A stretch of 64,000 bases of DNA from NCBI RefSeq assembly GCF_030435805.1, contig NC_081296.1, positions 30,035,745 to 30,099,744 on the forward strand, given 5' to 3'. This document shows, piece after piece, positions 1 through 10,227 of this stretch. Origin of the DNA: Mustela lutreola (lineage: Eukaryota > Chordata > Mammalia > Carnivora > Mustelidae). The translations under genes were made by a program, and so were the position numbers. A model generated the notes under the pieces. It was not told where the DNA came from, made no database searches, and was given only the letters and a program-made list of their open reading frames with translations. The first letter of the stretch is position 1. Every line of letters starts with the position of its first letter.

Positions 1-45
1 TGTCTCGGATCGCCGGGGCATGGCGCCGTCCCGACCGCTCCCTCG
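1..45 (+). other. Host exon 1, A type (3' part, cut by window edge)
   Basis: Last 45 nt of an A-type exon 1, ending CCCTCG before a GTAAGG donor. Confidence 0.65.
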
Positions 46-99
46 GTAAGGAGGGGTTCCGGGTGGGCAGGGACCTCACGCGTCGCCCCCGGCTTGCTT

Positions 100-180
100 G
101 GGTCAATGATGAGAACTCATATGGTCTCGAAGAGCGATGATGACCTAAAAATCATGCTCAATAGGATTACGCTGAGGCCC
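100..180 (+). ncRNA. SNORD115: SNORD115 box C/D snoRNA, A copy 1
   Basis: A-type consensus in all boxes, with intact guide and terminal stem. It belongs to the module whose exon 2 donor is lost (see 384-477). Confidence 0.95.
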
Positions 181-383
181 AGTGCAGGGGACCGTGCGGG
201 GATCAGCATCCCCCAGACCCTCAGGGCATTTGAGGGCGCGCTGCTGCAGTTGGGCGCTAGAGGAGAACGAAAGCTCGAGCGTCTCCGCGCGTTGGGCCCG
301 GAGCCCAGGCGCCTCTGCGCGTGCCCACGGGGGTTTTCTGGCACTCAAGCTGGCCCACCGCCCCAATCCCCTTCCCAGGACAG

Positions 384-477
384 TTCCCCGGGAGCCAGGG
401 CTTCGCCATCCTCGTCTCCTCGTGTCCTTCGGCGGGCCTGGCCGGCTAGGTCCTCGGTGTGTCGACATGCAGCAGAG
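384..477 (+). other. Host exon 2, A type, with lost 5' splice site
   Basis: Follows the GGACAG acceptor. The usual donor CAGAG|GTGAGC reads CAGAG|GGGAGC here, so the GT is missing. The same change is present at 13873, 35641 and 62450. Confidence 0.5.
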
Positions 478-1601
478 GGGAGCGGAAGCCTTGGGCTCGG
501 AGGGAGGCCCGAGACGCCTTGGGAAGCGGGTAGCCCAGCAGTGATTCTGCAGAGGCCGTGGGCGTGGGGTGGCGGTCCTCGTGGTCCAGACGTCGTGGGC
601 CACCCCGGGAGCGGGTGCCCTTGAGCCATCCCAGGGGCAGGGAACGCGAGCGTGGGGCCGGGTGGCTGGCAAGACCCGGAAAGGGCAGAGTGGCCGCCAT
701 AGGATCAGGGGACCCTGAGGCCCCCTGATCCATCTGGGCGTGTCTCTTGGGCCTACGAACGTAGTGGACGTGAGACTAGTGGTCTCAGAAGCTTCTGTGC
801 TCTTCTGCCACGGGGTGTTGCTCGAGGCCCGGGACTTGGCTTGTTTCCGCGGGCTGACGAGGCCTGAGATCCCGCCCCACAGCGCAGACGCCCAAGGCGT
901 TGGAGACCCCACCAGGCTGCTTGCGAAGAGCGCAAGAGGATTCCTTGTGCTCGCGAAACAGCCGGGTTCCACGGGGCTTCGGGGCGGAATCTGCGAGGGC
1001 CAGGCCCTTGCAGCCATTGGGTCGGAGCCTCTCTCCGGAGGCTCTCAAGCACCGGGGACCGGGTCCTGATGAAGCAGCGCTGCACGGCGAGAGTCGGGTA
1101 CCTCGCCCAGGGCAGCCGGTGGGTGGTGTGCCTGGCCGTAGTGGTGGACAGCGACCTGGCATTCCGAGCTCGGCCCTGGGGCAGCCGTGGGCCCGAGCCA
1201 CCTTGGGCTTCCAGGGTAGGGGCTCCGATCCTTGGCTCCCAGGTGGGACCATGGGTGGGTGGGCGGCGTCCTGGCCACAAGTCCCTGACCGCCCCCCTCG
1301 GCTCCCGTGCAAGGGAGACAGCGGGGACACGTCAAAACCCTGTGCTCCGTGCCATGTTCACGGACCGTTCTGCCGACGGTGGTGCTGACACAGGGGCCTA
1401 GATCTCCCTTGTTTGGGGATGCCCTGGTAAGGGCAGCTGGGGCCCTGGGCCCTGCTCCGTCGTCTCGCACATCAGCCATGCGTGGGTCGGCCGTATGCCC
1501 GGCCCCCACCGGCCAGGACGTTGGGAAAGGTAGCCCTCGGCCGTCCGGCCGGTGCCCCGGACCAGGGCTTTTGGACAGCTGGTCTCTCCGTCTCTCCTCA
1601 G

Positions 1602-1719
1602 AACCGCATCCACAAGCGGGGAGAACGCCCGCACCAGCTCGTCTTGCCTGGCCCGGCCCTGCCCACAGGTCCAATGTCTCAGGACCCCGGCCCAGGGCGC
1701 AGTCCGCCACGCAGCCCCG
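1602..1719 (+). other. Host exon 1, B type (reference copy)
   Basis: Acceptor: a pyrimidine tract ending CTCTCCTCAG at 1592-1601. Donor: CCCCG|GTAAGC, with the GT at 1720-1721. The exon is 118 nt, exactly the length of the A-type exon 1, to which it is recognisably related but strongly diverged. It is non-coding, with no frame conserved across copies. B-type exon 1 consistently spans snoRNA start minus 170 to minus 53. Confidence 0.7.
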
Positions 1720-1771
1720 GTAAGCAGGTTCTGGGGGCGACGCGACCGCACGCATCGCCACCAACCTGCTT

Positions 1772-1852
1772 GGGTCAATGATGACAACTCAAATGGTCTC
1801 GAAGAGCGGTGATGACCTAAAAATCATGCTCAATAGGATTACGCTGAGGCCC
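1772..1852 (+). ncRNA. SNORD115: SNORD115 box C/D snoRNA, B copy 1 (B reference)
   Basis: B-type reference, 81 nt. Residues 1-5 (GGGUC) pair with 77-81 (GGCCC) as the terminal stem. The C box AUGAUGA is at 7-13, C' GUGAUGA at 38-44, the guide at 55-72 and the D box CUGA at 73-76. It differs from the A type at only three positions: 14 (C not G), 21 (A not U) and 38 (G not A). The first base after the stem triplet block also separates types: B copies continue AATGCAGGCG, A copies AGTGCAGGGG. As in A, the D' position (28-31) reads UCGA rather than CUGA. Expected role: intron-derived C/D snoRNP guide against HTR2C pre-mRNA. Confidence 0.97.
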
Positions 1853-2053
1853 AATGCAGGCGTCTGTGCCGGGATCAGCATCCCCCGGAGCCTCGGGGCC
1901 CTGGAGGGGCGCTGCCGTTGGGAGCTTGAGGCCAAGGATCCCCCGGGGATCCCTGCTCCTGCCCTGGAAAGCCCGTGCACGTCAGGGGCCCCTCGAGGTG
2001 TGGAGGCAGCCCACCCGGCCTAGAGACTGAATCCCCTACCCTCCCCTGGACAG

Positions 2054-2147
2054 CTCCCTGGGAGCCATGCCTTAGGAACCCTTGTCTCCTTGTGTCTTGC
2101 AGCGGGCCTTGGGCGCCAGGTGGTAGGCGCGGCGTTGGCCACGACAG
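2054..2147 (+). other. Probable host exon 2, B type (reference copy)
   Basis: Acceptor: the pyrimidine-rich CCCTCCCCTGGACAG ending at 2053. Donor: the perfect CAG|GTGAGT at 2145-2151. The length of 94 nt equals the A-type counterpart when the same acceptor is used. A second acceptor, TGTCTTGCAG ending at 2102, lies inside and would give a 45-nt exon. It is not present in A modules, where the site reads CTTCGG. In other B modules exon 2 lies at snoRNA start +282 to +375, give or take 1-2 nt. The choice of acceptor is uncertain. Confidence 0.5.
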
Positions 2148-3276
2148 GTGAGTGGGAGACTCTGGGCCTGGCGGGAGATGGCAGGCGCCATGGGCGTCGT
2201 CCGCGAAGCCAGAGTCACGGCACGGGGCTCTGGCTCCACCACTGAGCTTCGGGTGGAGGCCCCCGTTGTCCACACAGCGTTGGCTGGCGCGTGATCAGGC
2301 TCCCTTGAGCCAGCCCAGGTGCAGGGAACGCGAACGTTGGGCCGCGGGAACCGGCCGGGACTGGATCCCGGGGGGATGCCGCCATAGATCCGCGTGGCCC
2401 TGAGGCCTCCTTGGACATCCCTTTGTGTCCTGTGCGCCCGTGAGGAGACGGGTTCGGGAGACCCTTGGCGTCAGGGACTTCTGTCCCCCTCAGCGAGTGG
2501 CGGTTGCTCGAGCCAACCCCAGCGCATGTTTCTTGGGGCTGGAGCGGGCAGAGCTCCTGCCCTAGGCACCAGACTCCCAAGGACTTTGGGAGCCTGGGAG
2601 GCTGCTGAAGTACAGCCCTCGATGTTTGCTTGGGCTTCCGATGGAGCATGGTTTGGCTGGACCTGGGCAAGAATGGGCGACCCCAGGCAACAGCGGGCAT
2701 TGGGCGAGAGCCTGTCGGGTCAGGCCCTCAGAGGAGGGGCCGCCACGCGGGGAGACTCTGGACCCTGTGGCAGGGCGGGCATTGGTCCCCTGCCTCCCGC
2801 TGGCGGGAGACCGTGACCCGCGACTCCCTCTCCAGACGTGGACCGTCGGGGCATGTGGGCCAACGTTGGCTGCTAGTGCCAGCGCCCGGATTCACGGACG
2901 GCAGCCGGGCCAATCTGTGGTTGGCGTCTGCCTGGCCATAAGTTCTGGGGCTGCCCCCGTTGGCTCGAGGCCCGGGAGGCATCGGGGGTGGGGCACTCGA
3001 TAACCTAGTGTTCCCGCCCACGTTGTGGGGCCTTTCTTAGCAAGGGGTGATTCCCACAGGGGCCCTGATCTCCACAGTTTCTGGAGGCCCAGGGATGTAC
3101 AGCGGCTCCCCAGGGCCCTTTTCCTTGCTTGCGGCGGCTCCGAGCCTTGGGTCGTTCGTTCCTCCACCCGCCTGGCCAGCAGCGGCCAGGGCTTCGGGCG
3201 TGACCGATCGTGGCCGCATGGGGCACGAGCCACAGAGCAGGCCGTTCTGACAGCTGGCCTCTCCCTCTGTCCTTAG
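2148..3276 (+). other. B-type spacer/intron, no gene seen
   Basis: About 1.13 kb between B exon 2 and the next A exon 1. I see no snoRNA boxes, tRNA or transposable element. It holds splice-acceptor-like tracts (for example CTGTCCCCCTCAG near 2481-2493 and CCCTCTCCAG near 2827-2836) and a G tract near 2983-2997 that varies in length between units. A further cryptic exon cannot be excluded. The same spacer recurs after every B exon 2. Confidence 0.6.
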
Positions 3277-3394
3277 AACCCCGTCCCCCAGGGAGGATCT
3301 CGCCTTGACGACCAAGTCTGGCTTCTCCCAGCCCCGCCCAAAGGGCCCGTGTCTCGGATCGCCGGGGCATGGCGCCGTCCCGACCGCTCCCTCG
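3277..3394 (+). other. Host exon 1, A type (reference copy)
   Basis: Acceptor: CCTCTCCCTCTGTCCTTAG ending at 3276. Donor: CCCTCG|GTAAGG at 3395. It is 118 nt and non-coding. A-type exon 1 consistently spans snoRNA start minus 172 to minus 55. Confidence 0.7.
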
Positions 3395-3448
3395 GTAAGG
3401 AGGGGTTCCGGGTGGGCAGGGACCTCACGCGTCGCCCCCGGCTTGCTT

Positions 3449-3529
3449 GGGTCAATGATGAGAACTCATATGGTCTCGAAGAGCGATGATGACCTAAAAA
3501 TCATGCTCAATAGGATTACGCTGAGGCCC
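3449..3529 (+). ncRNA. SNORD115: SNORD115 box C/D snoRNA, A copy 2 (A reference)
   Basis: A-type reference, 81 nt. The terminal stem GGGUC (1-5) pairs with GGCCC (77-81), with one G-U pair. The C box AUGAUGA is at 7-13, C' AUGAUGA at 38-44 and D box CUGA at 73-76. The 18-nt guide ATGCTCAATAGGATTACG is at 55-72, directly abutting the D box. The guide is the reverse complement of the HTR2C exon segment that is A-to-I edited. By the D-box-plus-five rule the target nucleotide is the adenosine known as the C editing site. The D' position (28-31) reads UCGA, so the internal D' box is degenerate and only the D guide looks functional. The gene sits 54 nt after the exon 1 donor and about 203 nt before the probable exon 2. 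Known family role: brain-enriched snoRNA proposed to affect HTR2C splicing/editing. Expression here is inferred. Confidence 0.97.
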
Positions 3530-3732
3530 AGTGCAGGGGACCGTGCGGGGATCAGCAGCCCCCAGACCCTCGGGGCATTTGAGGGCGCGCTGCTGCAGCT
3601 GGGCGCTAGAGGAGAACGAACGCTCGAGCGTCTCCGCGCGTTGGGCCCGGAGCCCAGGCGCCTCTGCGCGTGCCCACGGGGGTGTTCTGGCACTCAAGCT
3701 GGCCCAACGCCCCAATCCCCTTCCCAGGACAG

Positions 3733-3826
3733 CTCCCCGGGAGCCAGGGCTTCGCCATCCTCGTCTCCTCGTGTCCTTCGGCGGGCCTGGCCGGCTAGGT
3801 CCTCGGTGTGTCGACATGCAGCAGAG
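3733..3826 (+). other. Probable host exon 2, A type (reference copy)
   Basis: Follows CCCTTCCCAGGACAG and ends CAGCAGAG before GTGAGC. It is 94 nt with the GGACAG acceptor, or 99 nt if the upstream CCCAG is used. In other A modules it lies at snoRNA start +284 to +377, shifted by 1-2 nt where there are small deletions. Confidence 0.5.
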
Positions 3827-4950
3827 GTGAGCGGAAGCCTTGGGCTCGGAGGGAGGCCCGAGACGCCTTGGGAAGCGGGTAGCCCAGCAGTGACTCTGCA
3901 GCAGGCCGTGGGCTTGGGGTGGCGGTCCTCGTGGTCCAGACGTCGTGGGCCACCCCGGGAGCGGGTGCCCTTGAGCCATCCCAGGGGCAGGGAACGCGAG
4001 CGTGGGGCCGGGTGGCTGGCAAGACCCGGAAAGCGCAGAGTGGCCGCCATAGGATCAGGGGACCCTGAGTCCCCCTGATCCATCTGGGCGTGTCTAGTGG
4101 GCCTACGAACGTAGTGGACGTGAGACTTGTGGTCTCAGAAGCTTCTGTGATCTTCTGCCACGGGGTGTTGCTCGAGGCCCGGGACTTGGCTTGTTTCCGC
4201 GGGCTGACGAGGCCTGAGCTCCCACCCCACAGCGCAGACGCCCAAGGCGTTTGAGACCCCACCAGGCTGCTTGCGAAGAGCGCAAGAGGATTCCTTGTGC
4301 TCGCGAGACAGCCGGGTTCCACGGGGCTACGGGGCGGAATCTGCGAGTGCCAGGCCCTTGCAGCCATTGGGTCGGAGCCACTCTTCGGAGGCTCTCAAGC
4401 ACCGGGGACCGGGTCCTGACGAAGCGGCGATGCACGGCGAGAGTCGGGTACCTCGCCCAGGGCAGCCGGTGGGTGGTGTGCCTGGCCGTAGTGGTGGACA
4501 GCGACCTGGCATTCAGAGCTCGGCCCTGGGGCAGCCGTGGGCCCGAGCCACCTTGGGCTTCCAGGGTAGGGGCTCCGATCCTTGGCTCCCAGGTGGGACC
4601 ATGGGTGGGTGGGCGGCGTCCTGGCCAACAGTCCCTGACCGCCCCCCTCGGCTCCCGTGCAAGGGAGACAGCGGGGACACGTCAAAACCCTGTGCTCCGT
4701 GCCATGTTCACGGACCGTTCTGCCGACGGTGGTGCTGACCCAGGGGCCTAGATCTCCCTTGTTTGGGGATGCCCTGGTAAGGGCAGCTGGGGCCCTGGCC
4801 CTGCTCCGTCGTCTCGCACATCAGCCATGCGTGGGTCGGCCGTATGCCCGGCCCCCACCGGCCAGGACGTTGGGAAAGGTAGCCCTCGGCCGTCCGGCCG
4901 GTGCCCCGGACCAGGGCTTTTGGACAGCTGGTCTCTCCGTCTCTCCTCAG
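3827..4950 (+). other. A-type spacer/intron, no gene seen
   Basis: About 1.12 kb between A exon 2 and the next B exon 1, the counterpart of the B spacer. It has acceptor-like CCACCCCACAG near 4222-4232 and a donor-like CCCTG|GTAAGG at 4772-4782, both kept in most units, so an extra weak exon is possible. I see no RNA gene or mobile element. The same spacer recurs after every A exon 2. Confidence 0.6.
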
Positions 4951-5068
4951 AACCGCATCCACAAGCGGGGAGAACGCCCGCACCAGCTCGTCTTGCCTGG
5001 CCCGGCCCTGCCCACAGGTCCAATGTCTCAGGACCCAGGCTCATGGCGCAGTCCGCCACGCAGCCCCG
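4951..5068 (+). other. Host exon 1, B type
   Basis: CTCTCCTCAG acceptor and CCCCG|GTAAGC donor; 118 nt. Confidence 0.65.
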
Positions 5069-5120
5069 GTAAGCAGGTTCTGGGGGCGACGCGAGCGCAC
5101 GCATCGCCGCCAACCTGCTT

Positions 5121-5201
5121 GGGTCAATGATGACAACTCAAATGGTCTCGAAGAGCGGTGATGACCTAAAAATCATGCTCAATAGGATTACGCTGAGGCC
5201 C
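5121..5201 (+). ncRNA. SNORD115: SNORD115 snoRNA, B copy 2
   Basis: Identical to the B reference in boxes, stem and guide. Confidence 0.96.
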
Positions 5202-6625
5202 AATGCAGGCGTCTGTGCCGGGATCAGCATCCCCCGGAGCCTCGGGGCCCTGGAGGGGCGCTGCCGTTGGGAGCTTGAGGCCAAGGATCCCCCGGGGATC
5301 CCTGCTCCTGCCCTGGAAAGCCGGTGCACGTCAGGGGCCCCTCGAGGTGTGGAGGCAGCCCACCCGGCCTAGAGACTAAATCCCCTACCCTCCCCTGGAC
5401 AGCTCCCTGGGAGCCATGCTTTAGGAACCCTTGTCTCCTTGTGTCTTGCAGCGGGCCTTGGGCGCCAGGTGGTAGGCGCGGCGTTGGCCACGACAGGTGA
5501 GTGGGAGACTCTGGGCCTGGCGGGAGATGGCAGGCGCCATGGGCGTCGTCCGCGAAGCCAGAGTCACGGCACGGGGCTCTGGCTCCACCACTGAGCTACG
5601 GGTGGAGGCCCCCGTTGTCCACACAGCGTTGGCTGGCGCATGATCAGGCTCCCTTGAGCCATCCCAGGTGCAGGGAACGCGAACGTTGGGCCGCGGGAAC
5701 TGGCCGGGACTGGATCCCGGGGGGATGCCGCCATAGATCCGCGTGGCCCTGAGGCCTCCTTGGACCTCCCTTTGTGTCCTGTGCGCCCGTGAGGAGACGG
5801 GTTCGGGAGACCCTTGGCGTCAGGGACTTCTGTCCCCCTCAGCGAGTGGCGGTTGCTCGAGCCAACCCCAGCGCATGTTTCTTGGGGCTGGAGCGGGCAG
5901 AGCTCCTGCCCTAGGCACCAGACTCCCAAGGACTTTGGGAGCCTGGGAGGCTGCTGATGTACAGCCGTCGATGTTAGCTTGGGCTGTCGATGGAGCATCG
6001 TTTGGCTGGACGTGGGCAAGAATGGGCGAGCCCCAGGCCACAGCGGGCATTGGGCGAGAGCCTGTCGGGTCAGGCCCCCAGAGGAGGGGCCGCCACGCGG
6101 GGAGACCTGGACCCTGTTGCAGGGCGGGCATTGTTCCCCTGCCTCCCGCTGGCGGGAGACCGTGACCCGCGACTACCTCTCCAGACGTGGACCGTCGGGG
6201 CATGTGGGCCAACGTTGGCTGCTAGTGCCAGCGCCCGGATGCACGGACGGCAGCCGGGCCAATCTGGGGTTGGCGTCTGCCTGGCCATAAGTTCTGGGGC
6301 TGCTCCCGTTGGCTCGAGGCCCGGGACGCATCGGGGGTGGGGCACTCGATAACCTAGTGTTCCCGCCCACGTTGTGGGGCCTTTCTTAGCAAGGGGTGGT
6401 TCCCACAGGGGCCCTGATCTCCACAGTTTCTGGAGGCCCAGGGATGTACAACGGCTCCCCAGGGCCCTTTTCCTTGCTTGCGGCGGCTCCGAGCCTTGGG
6501 TCGTTCGTTCCTCCACCCGCCTGGCCAGCAGCGGCCAGGGCTTTGGGCGTGACCGATCGTGGCCGCATGGGGCACGAGCCACAGAGCAGGCCGTTCTGAC
6601 AGCTGGCCTCTCCCTCTGTCCTTAG

Positions 6626-6743
6626 AACCCCGTCCCCCAGGGAGGATCTCGCCTTGACGACCAAGTCTGTCTTCTCCCAGCCCCGCCCAAAGGGCCCGTG
6701 TCTCGGATCGCCGGGGCATGGCGCCGTCCCGACCGCTCCCTCG
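6626..6743 (+). other. Host exon 1, A type
   Basis: GTCCTTAG acceptor and GTAAGG donor; 118 nt. One private substitution in the middle (TCTGTC for TCTGGC). Confidence 0.65.
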
Positions 6744-6797
6744 GTAAGGAGGGGTTCAGGGTGGGCAGGGACCTCACGCGTCGCCCCCGGCTTGCTT

Positions 6798-6878
6798 GGG
6801 TCAATGATGAGAACTCATATGGTCTCGAAGAGCGATGATGACCTAAAAATCATGCTCAATAGGATTACGCTGAGGCCC
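6798..6878 (+). ncRNA. SNORD115: SNORD115 snoRNA, A copy 3
   Basis: Identical to the A reference. The probable exon 2 of this module is 7082-7175 with an intact GTGAGC donor. Confidence 0.96.
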
Positions 6879-8298
6879 AGTGCAGGGGACCGTGCGGGGA
6901 TCAGCAGCCCCCAGACCCTCGGGGCATTTGAGGGCGCGCTGCTGCAGCTGGGCGCTAGAGGAGAACGAACGCTCGAGCGTCTCCGCGCGTTGGGCCCGGA
7001 GCCCAGGCGCCTCTGCGCGTGCCCACGGGGGTGTTCTGGCACTCAAGCTGGCCCACCGCCCCAATCCCCTTCCCAGGACAGCTCCCCGGGAGCCAGGGCT
7101 TCGCCATCCTCGTCTCCTCGTGTCCTTCGGCGGGCCTGGCCGGATAGGTCCTCGGTGTGTCGACATGCAGCAGAGGTGAGCGGAAGCCTTGGGCTCGGAG
7201 GGAGGCCCGAGACGCCTTGGGAAGCGGGTAGCCCATCAGTGACTCTGCAGCAGGCCGTGGGCTTGGGGTGGCGGTCCTCGTGGTCCAGACGTCGTGGGCC
7301 ACCCCGGGAGCGGGTGCCCTTGAGCCATCCCAGGGGCAGGGAACGCGAGCGTGGGGCCGGGTGGCTGGCAAGACCCGGAAAGCGCAGAGTGGCCGCCATA
7401 GGATCAGGGGACCCTGAGTGCCCCTGATCCATCTGGGCGTGTCTAGTGGGCCTACGAACGTACTGGACGTGAGACTTGTGGTCTCAGAAGCTTCTGTGAT
7501 CTTCTGCCACGGGGTGTTGCTCGAGGCCCGGGACTTGGCTTGTTTCCGCGGGCTGACGAGGCCTGAGCTCCCACCCCACAGCGCAGACGCCCAAGGCGTT
7601 TAAGACCCCACCAGGCTGCTTGCGAAGAGCGCAAGAGGATTCCTTGTGCTCGCGAGACAGCCGGGTTCCACGGGGCTACGGGGCGGAATCTGCGAGGGCC
7701 AGGCCCTTGCAGCCATTGGGTCGGAGCCACTCTCCAGAGGCTCTCAAGCACCGGGGACCGGGTCCTGACGAAGCGGCGATGCACGGCGAGAGTCGGGTAC
7801 CTCGCCCAGGGCAGCCGGTGGGTGGTGTGCCTGGCCGTAGTGGTGGACAGCGACCTGGCATTCAGAGCTCGGACCTGGGGCAGCCGTGGGCCCGAGCCAC
7901 CTTGGGCTTCCAGGGTAGGGGCTCCGATCCTTGGCTCCCAGGTGGGACCATGGGTGGGTGGGCGGCGTCCTGGCCAACAGTCCCTGACCGCCCCCCTCGG
8001 CTCCCGTGCAAGGGAGACAGCGGGGACACGTCAAAACCCTGTGCTCCGTGCCATGTTCACGGACCGTTCTGCCGACGGTGGTGCTGACCCAGGGGCCTAG
8101 ATCTCCCTTGTTTGGGGATGCCCTGGTAAGGGCAGCTGGGGCCCTGGCCCTGCTCCGTCGTCTCGCACATCAGCCATGCGTGGGTCGGCCGTATGCCCGG
8201 CCCCCACCGGCCAGGACGTTGGGAAAGGTAGCCCTCGGCCGTCCGGCCGGTGCCCCGGACCAGGGCTTTTGGACAGCTGGTCTCTCCGACTTCCTCAG

Positions 8299-8416
8299 AA
8301 CCGCATCCACAAGCGGGGAGATCGCCCGCACCAGCTCGTCCTGCCTGGCCCGGCCCTGCCCACAGGTCCAATGTCTCAGGACCCCGGCCCATGGCGCAGT
8401 CCGCCACGCAGCCCCG
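8299..8416 (+). other. Host exon 1, B type
   Basis: The acceptor tract is altered and shortened (CCGACTTCCTCAG instead of CCGTCTCTCCTCAG). The GTAAGC donor is intact. Confidence 0.6.
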
Positions 8417-8468
8417 GTAAGCAGGTTCTGGGGGCGACGCGACCGCACGCATCGCCGCCAACCTGCTT

Positions 8469-8549
8469 GGGTCAATGATGACAACTCAAATGGTCTCGAA
8501 GAGCGGTGATGGCCTAAAAATCATGCTCAATAGGATTACGCTGAGGCCC
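8469..8549 (+). ncRNA. SNORD115: SNORD115 snoRNA, B copy 3 (C' variant)
   Basis: B type with the C' box changed from GUGAUGA to GUGAUGG (position 44). C box, D box, guide and stem are intact. Because D' is already degenerate, the effect may be small. Confidence 0.94.
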
Positions 8550-9974
8550 AATGCAGGCGTCCCTGCCGGGATCAGCATCCCCCGGAGCCTCGGGGCCCTG
8601 GAGGGGCGCGGCCGTTGGGAGCTTGAGGCCAAGGATCCCCCGGGGATCCCTGCTCCTGCCCTGGAAAGCCCGTGCACGTCAGGGGCCCCTCGAGGTGTGG
8701 AGGCAGCCCACCCGGCCTAGAGACTGAATCCCCTCCCCTCCCCTGGACAGCTCCCTGGGAGCCATGCCTTAGGAAGCCTTGTCTCCTTGTGTTTTGCAGC
8801 GGGCCTTGGGCGCCAGGTGGTAGGCGCGGCGTTGGCCACGACAGGTGAGTGGGAGACGCTGGGCCTGGCGGGAGATGGCAGGCGCCATGTGCGTCGTCCG
8901 CGAAGCCAGAGTCACGGAACGGGGCTCTGGCTCCACCACTGAGCTTCGGGTGGAGGCCCCCGTTGTCCACACAGCGTTGGCTGGCGCGTGATCAGGCTCC
9001 CTTGAGCCATCCCAGGTGCAGGGAACGCGAACGTTGGGCTGCGGGAACTGGCCGGGACAGGATCCCGGGGGGATGCCGCCATAGATCCGAGTGGCCCTGA
9101 GGCCTCCTTGGACCTCCCTTTGTGTCCTGTGCGCCCGTGAGGAGACGGGTTCGGGAGACCCTTGGCGTCAAGGACTTCTGTCCCCCTCAGCGAGTGGCGG
9201 TTGCTCGAGCCAACCCCAGCGCATGTTTCTTGGGGCTGGAGCGGGCAGAGCTCCTGCCCTAGGCACCAGACTCCCAAGGACTTTGGGAGCCTGGGAGGCT
9301 GCTGAAGTACAGCCCTCGATGTTTCCTTGGGCTGCCGATGGAGCATGGTTTGGCTGGACGTGGGCAAGAATGGGCGAGCCCCAGGCCACAGCGGGCATTG
9401 GGCGAGAGCCTGTCGGGCCAGGCCCCCAGAGGAGGGGCCGCCACGCGGGGACACTCTGGACCCTGTTGCAGGGCGGGCATTGGTCCCCTGCCTCCCGCTG
9501 GCGGGAGACAGTGACCCGCGACTCCCTCTCCAGACGTGGACCGTCGGGGCATGGGGGCCAACGTTGGCTGCGAGTGCCAGCGCCCGGAAGCACGGACGGC
9601 AGCCGGGCCAATCTGGGGTTGGCGTCTGCCTGGCCATAAGTTCTGGGGCCGCCCCCGTTGGCTCGGGGCGCGGGAGGCATCGGGGGGGGGTAACTCGATA
9701 ACCTAGTGTTCCCTCCCACGTTGTGGGGCCTTTCTTAGCAAGGGGTGGTTCCCACAGGGGCCCTGATCTCCACAGTTTCTGGAGGCCCAGGGATGTACAG
9801 CGGCTCCCCAGGGCCCTTTTCCTTGCTTGCGGCGGCTCCGAGCCTTGGGTCGTTCGTTCCTCCACCCGCCTGGCCAGCAGCGGCCAGGGCTTCGGGCGTG
9901 ACCGATCGTGGCCGCATGGGGCACGAGCCACAGAGCAGGCCGTTCTGACAGCTGGCCTCTCCCTCTGTCCTTAG

Positions 9975-10092
9975 AACCCCGTCCCCCAGGGAGGATCTCG
10001 CCTTGACGACCAAGTCTGGCTTCTCCCAGCCCCGCCCAAAGGGCCCGTGTCTCGGATCGCCGGGGCATGGCGCCGTCCCGACCGCTCCCTCG
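9975..10092 (+). other. Host exon 1, A type
   Basis: GTCCTTAG acceptor and GTAAGG donor; 118 nt. Confidence 0.65.
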
Positions 10093-10146
10093 GTAAGGAG
10101 GGGTTCCGGGTGGGCAGGGACCTCACGCGTCGCCCCCGGCTTGCTT

Positions 10147-10227
10147 GGGTCAATGATGAGAACTCATATGGTCTCGAAGAGCGATGATGACCTAAAAATC
10201 ATGCTCAATAGGATTACGCTGAGGCCC
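10147..10227 (+). ncRNA. SNORD115: SNORD115 snoRNA, A copy 4
   Basis: Identical to the A reference. Downstream intron sequence has a 1-nt deletion and CTCGGGTC change shared only with the module at 58722. Probable exon 2 is 10430-10523. Confidence 0.96.

Noticed and set aside
100-180. SNORD116 (HBII-85), the neighbouring imprinted snoRNA family
   Set aside because: The guide and length match SNORD115. The SNORD116 sequence is different and no copy of it was seen.
2480-2500. Acceptor-like tract in the B spacer as a definite exon start
   Set aside because: No convincing matching donor at exon distance; mentioned only as a possible cryptic site.
3305-4078. 257-codon + strand open frame recurring in many A modules
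   Set aside because: It runs through an exon, donor, snoRNA and acceptor without regard to splicing, and it recurs only because the DNA repeats. Single-base indels in sister copies are tolerated, so there is no sign of coding constraint.
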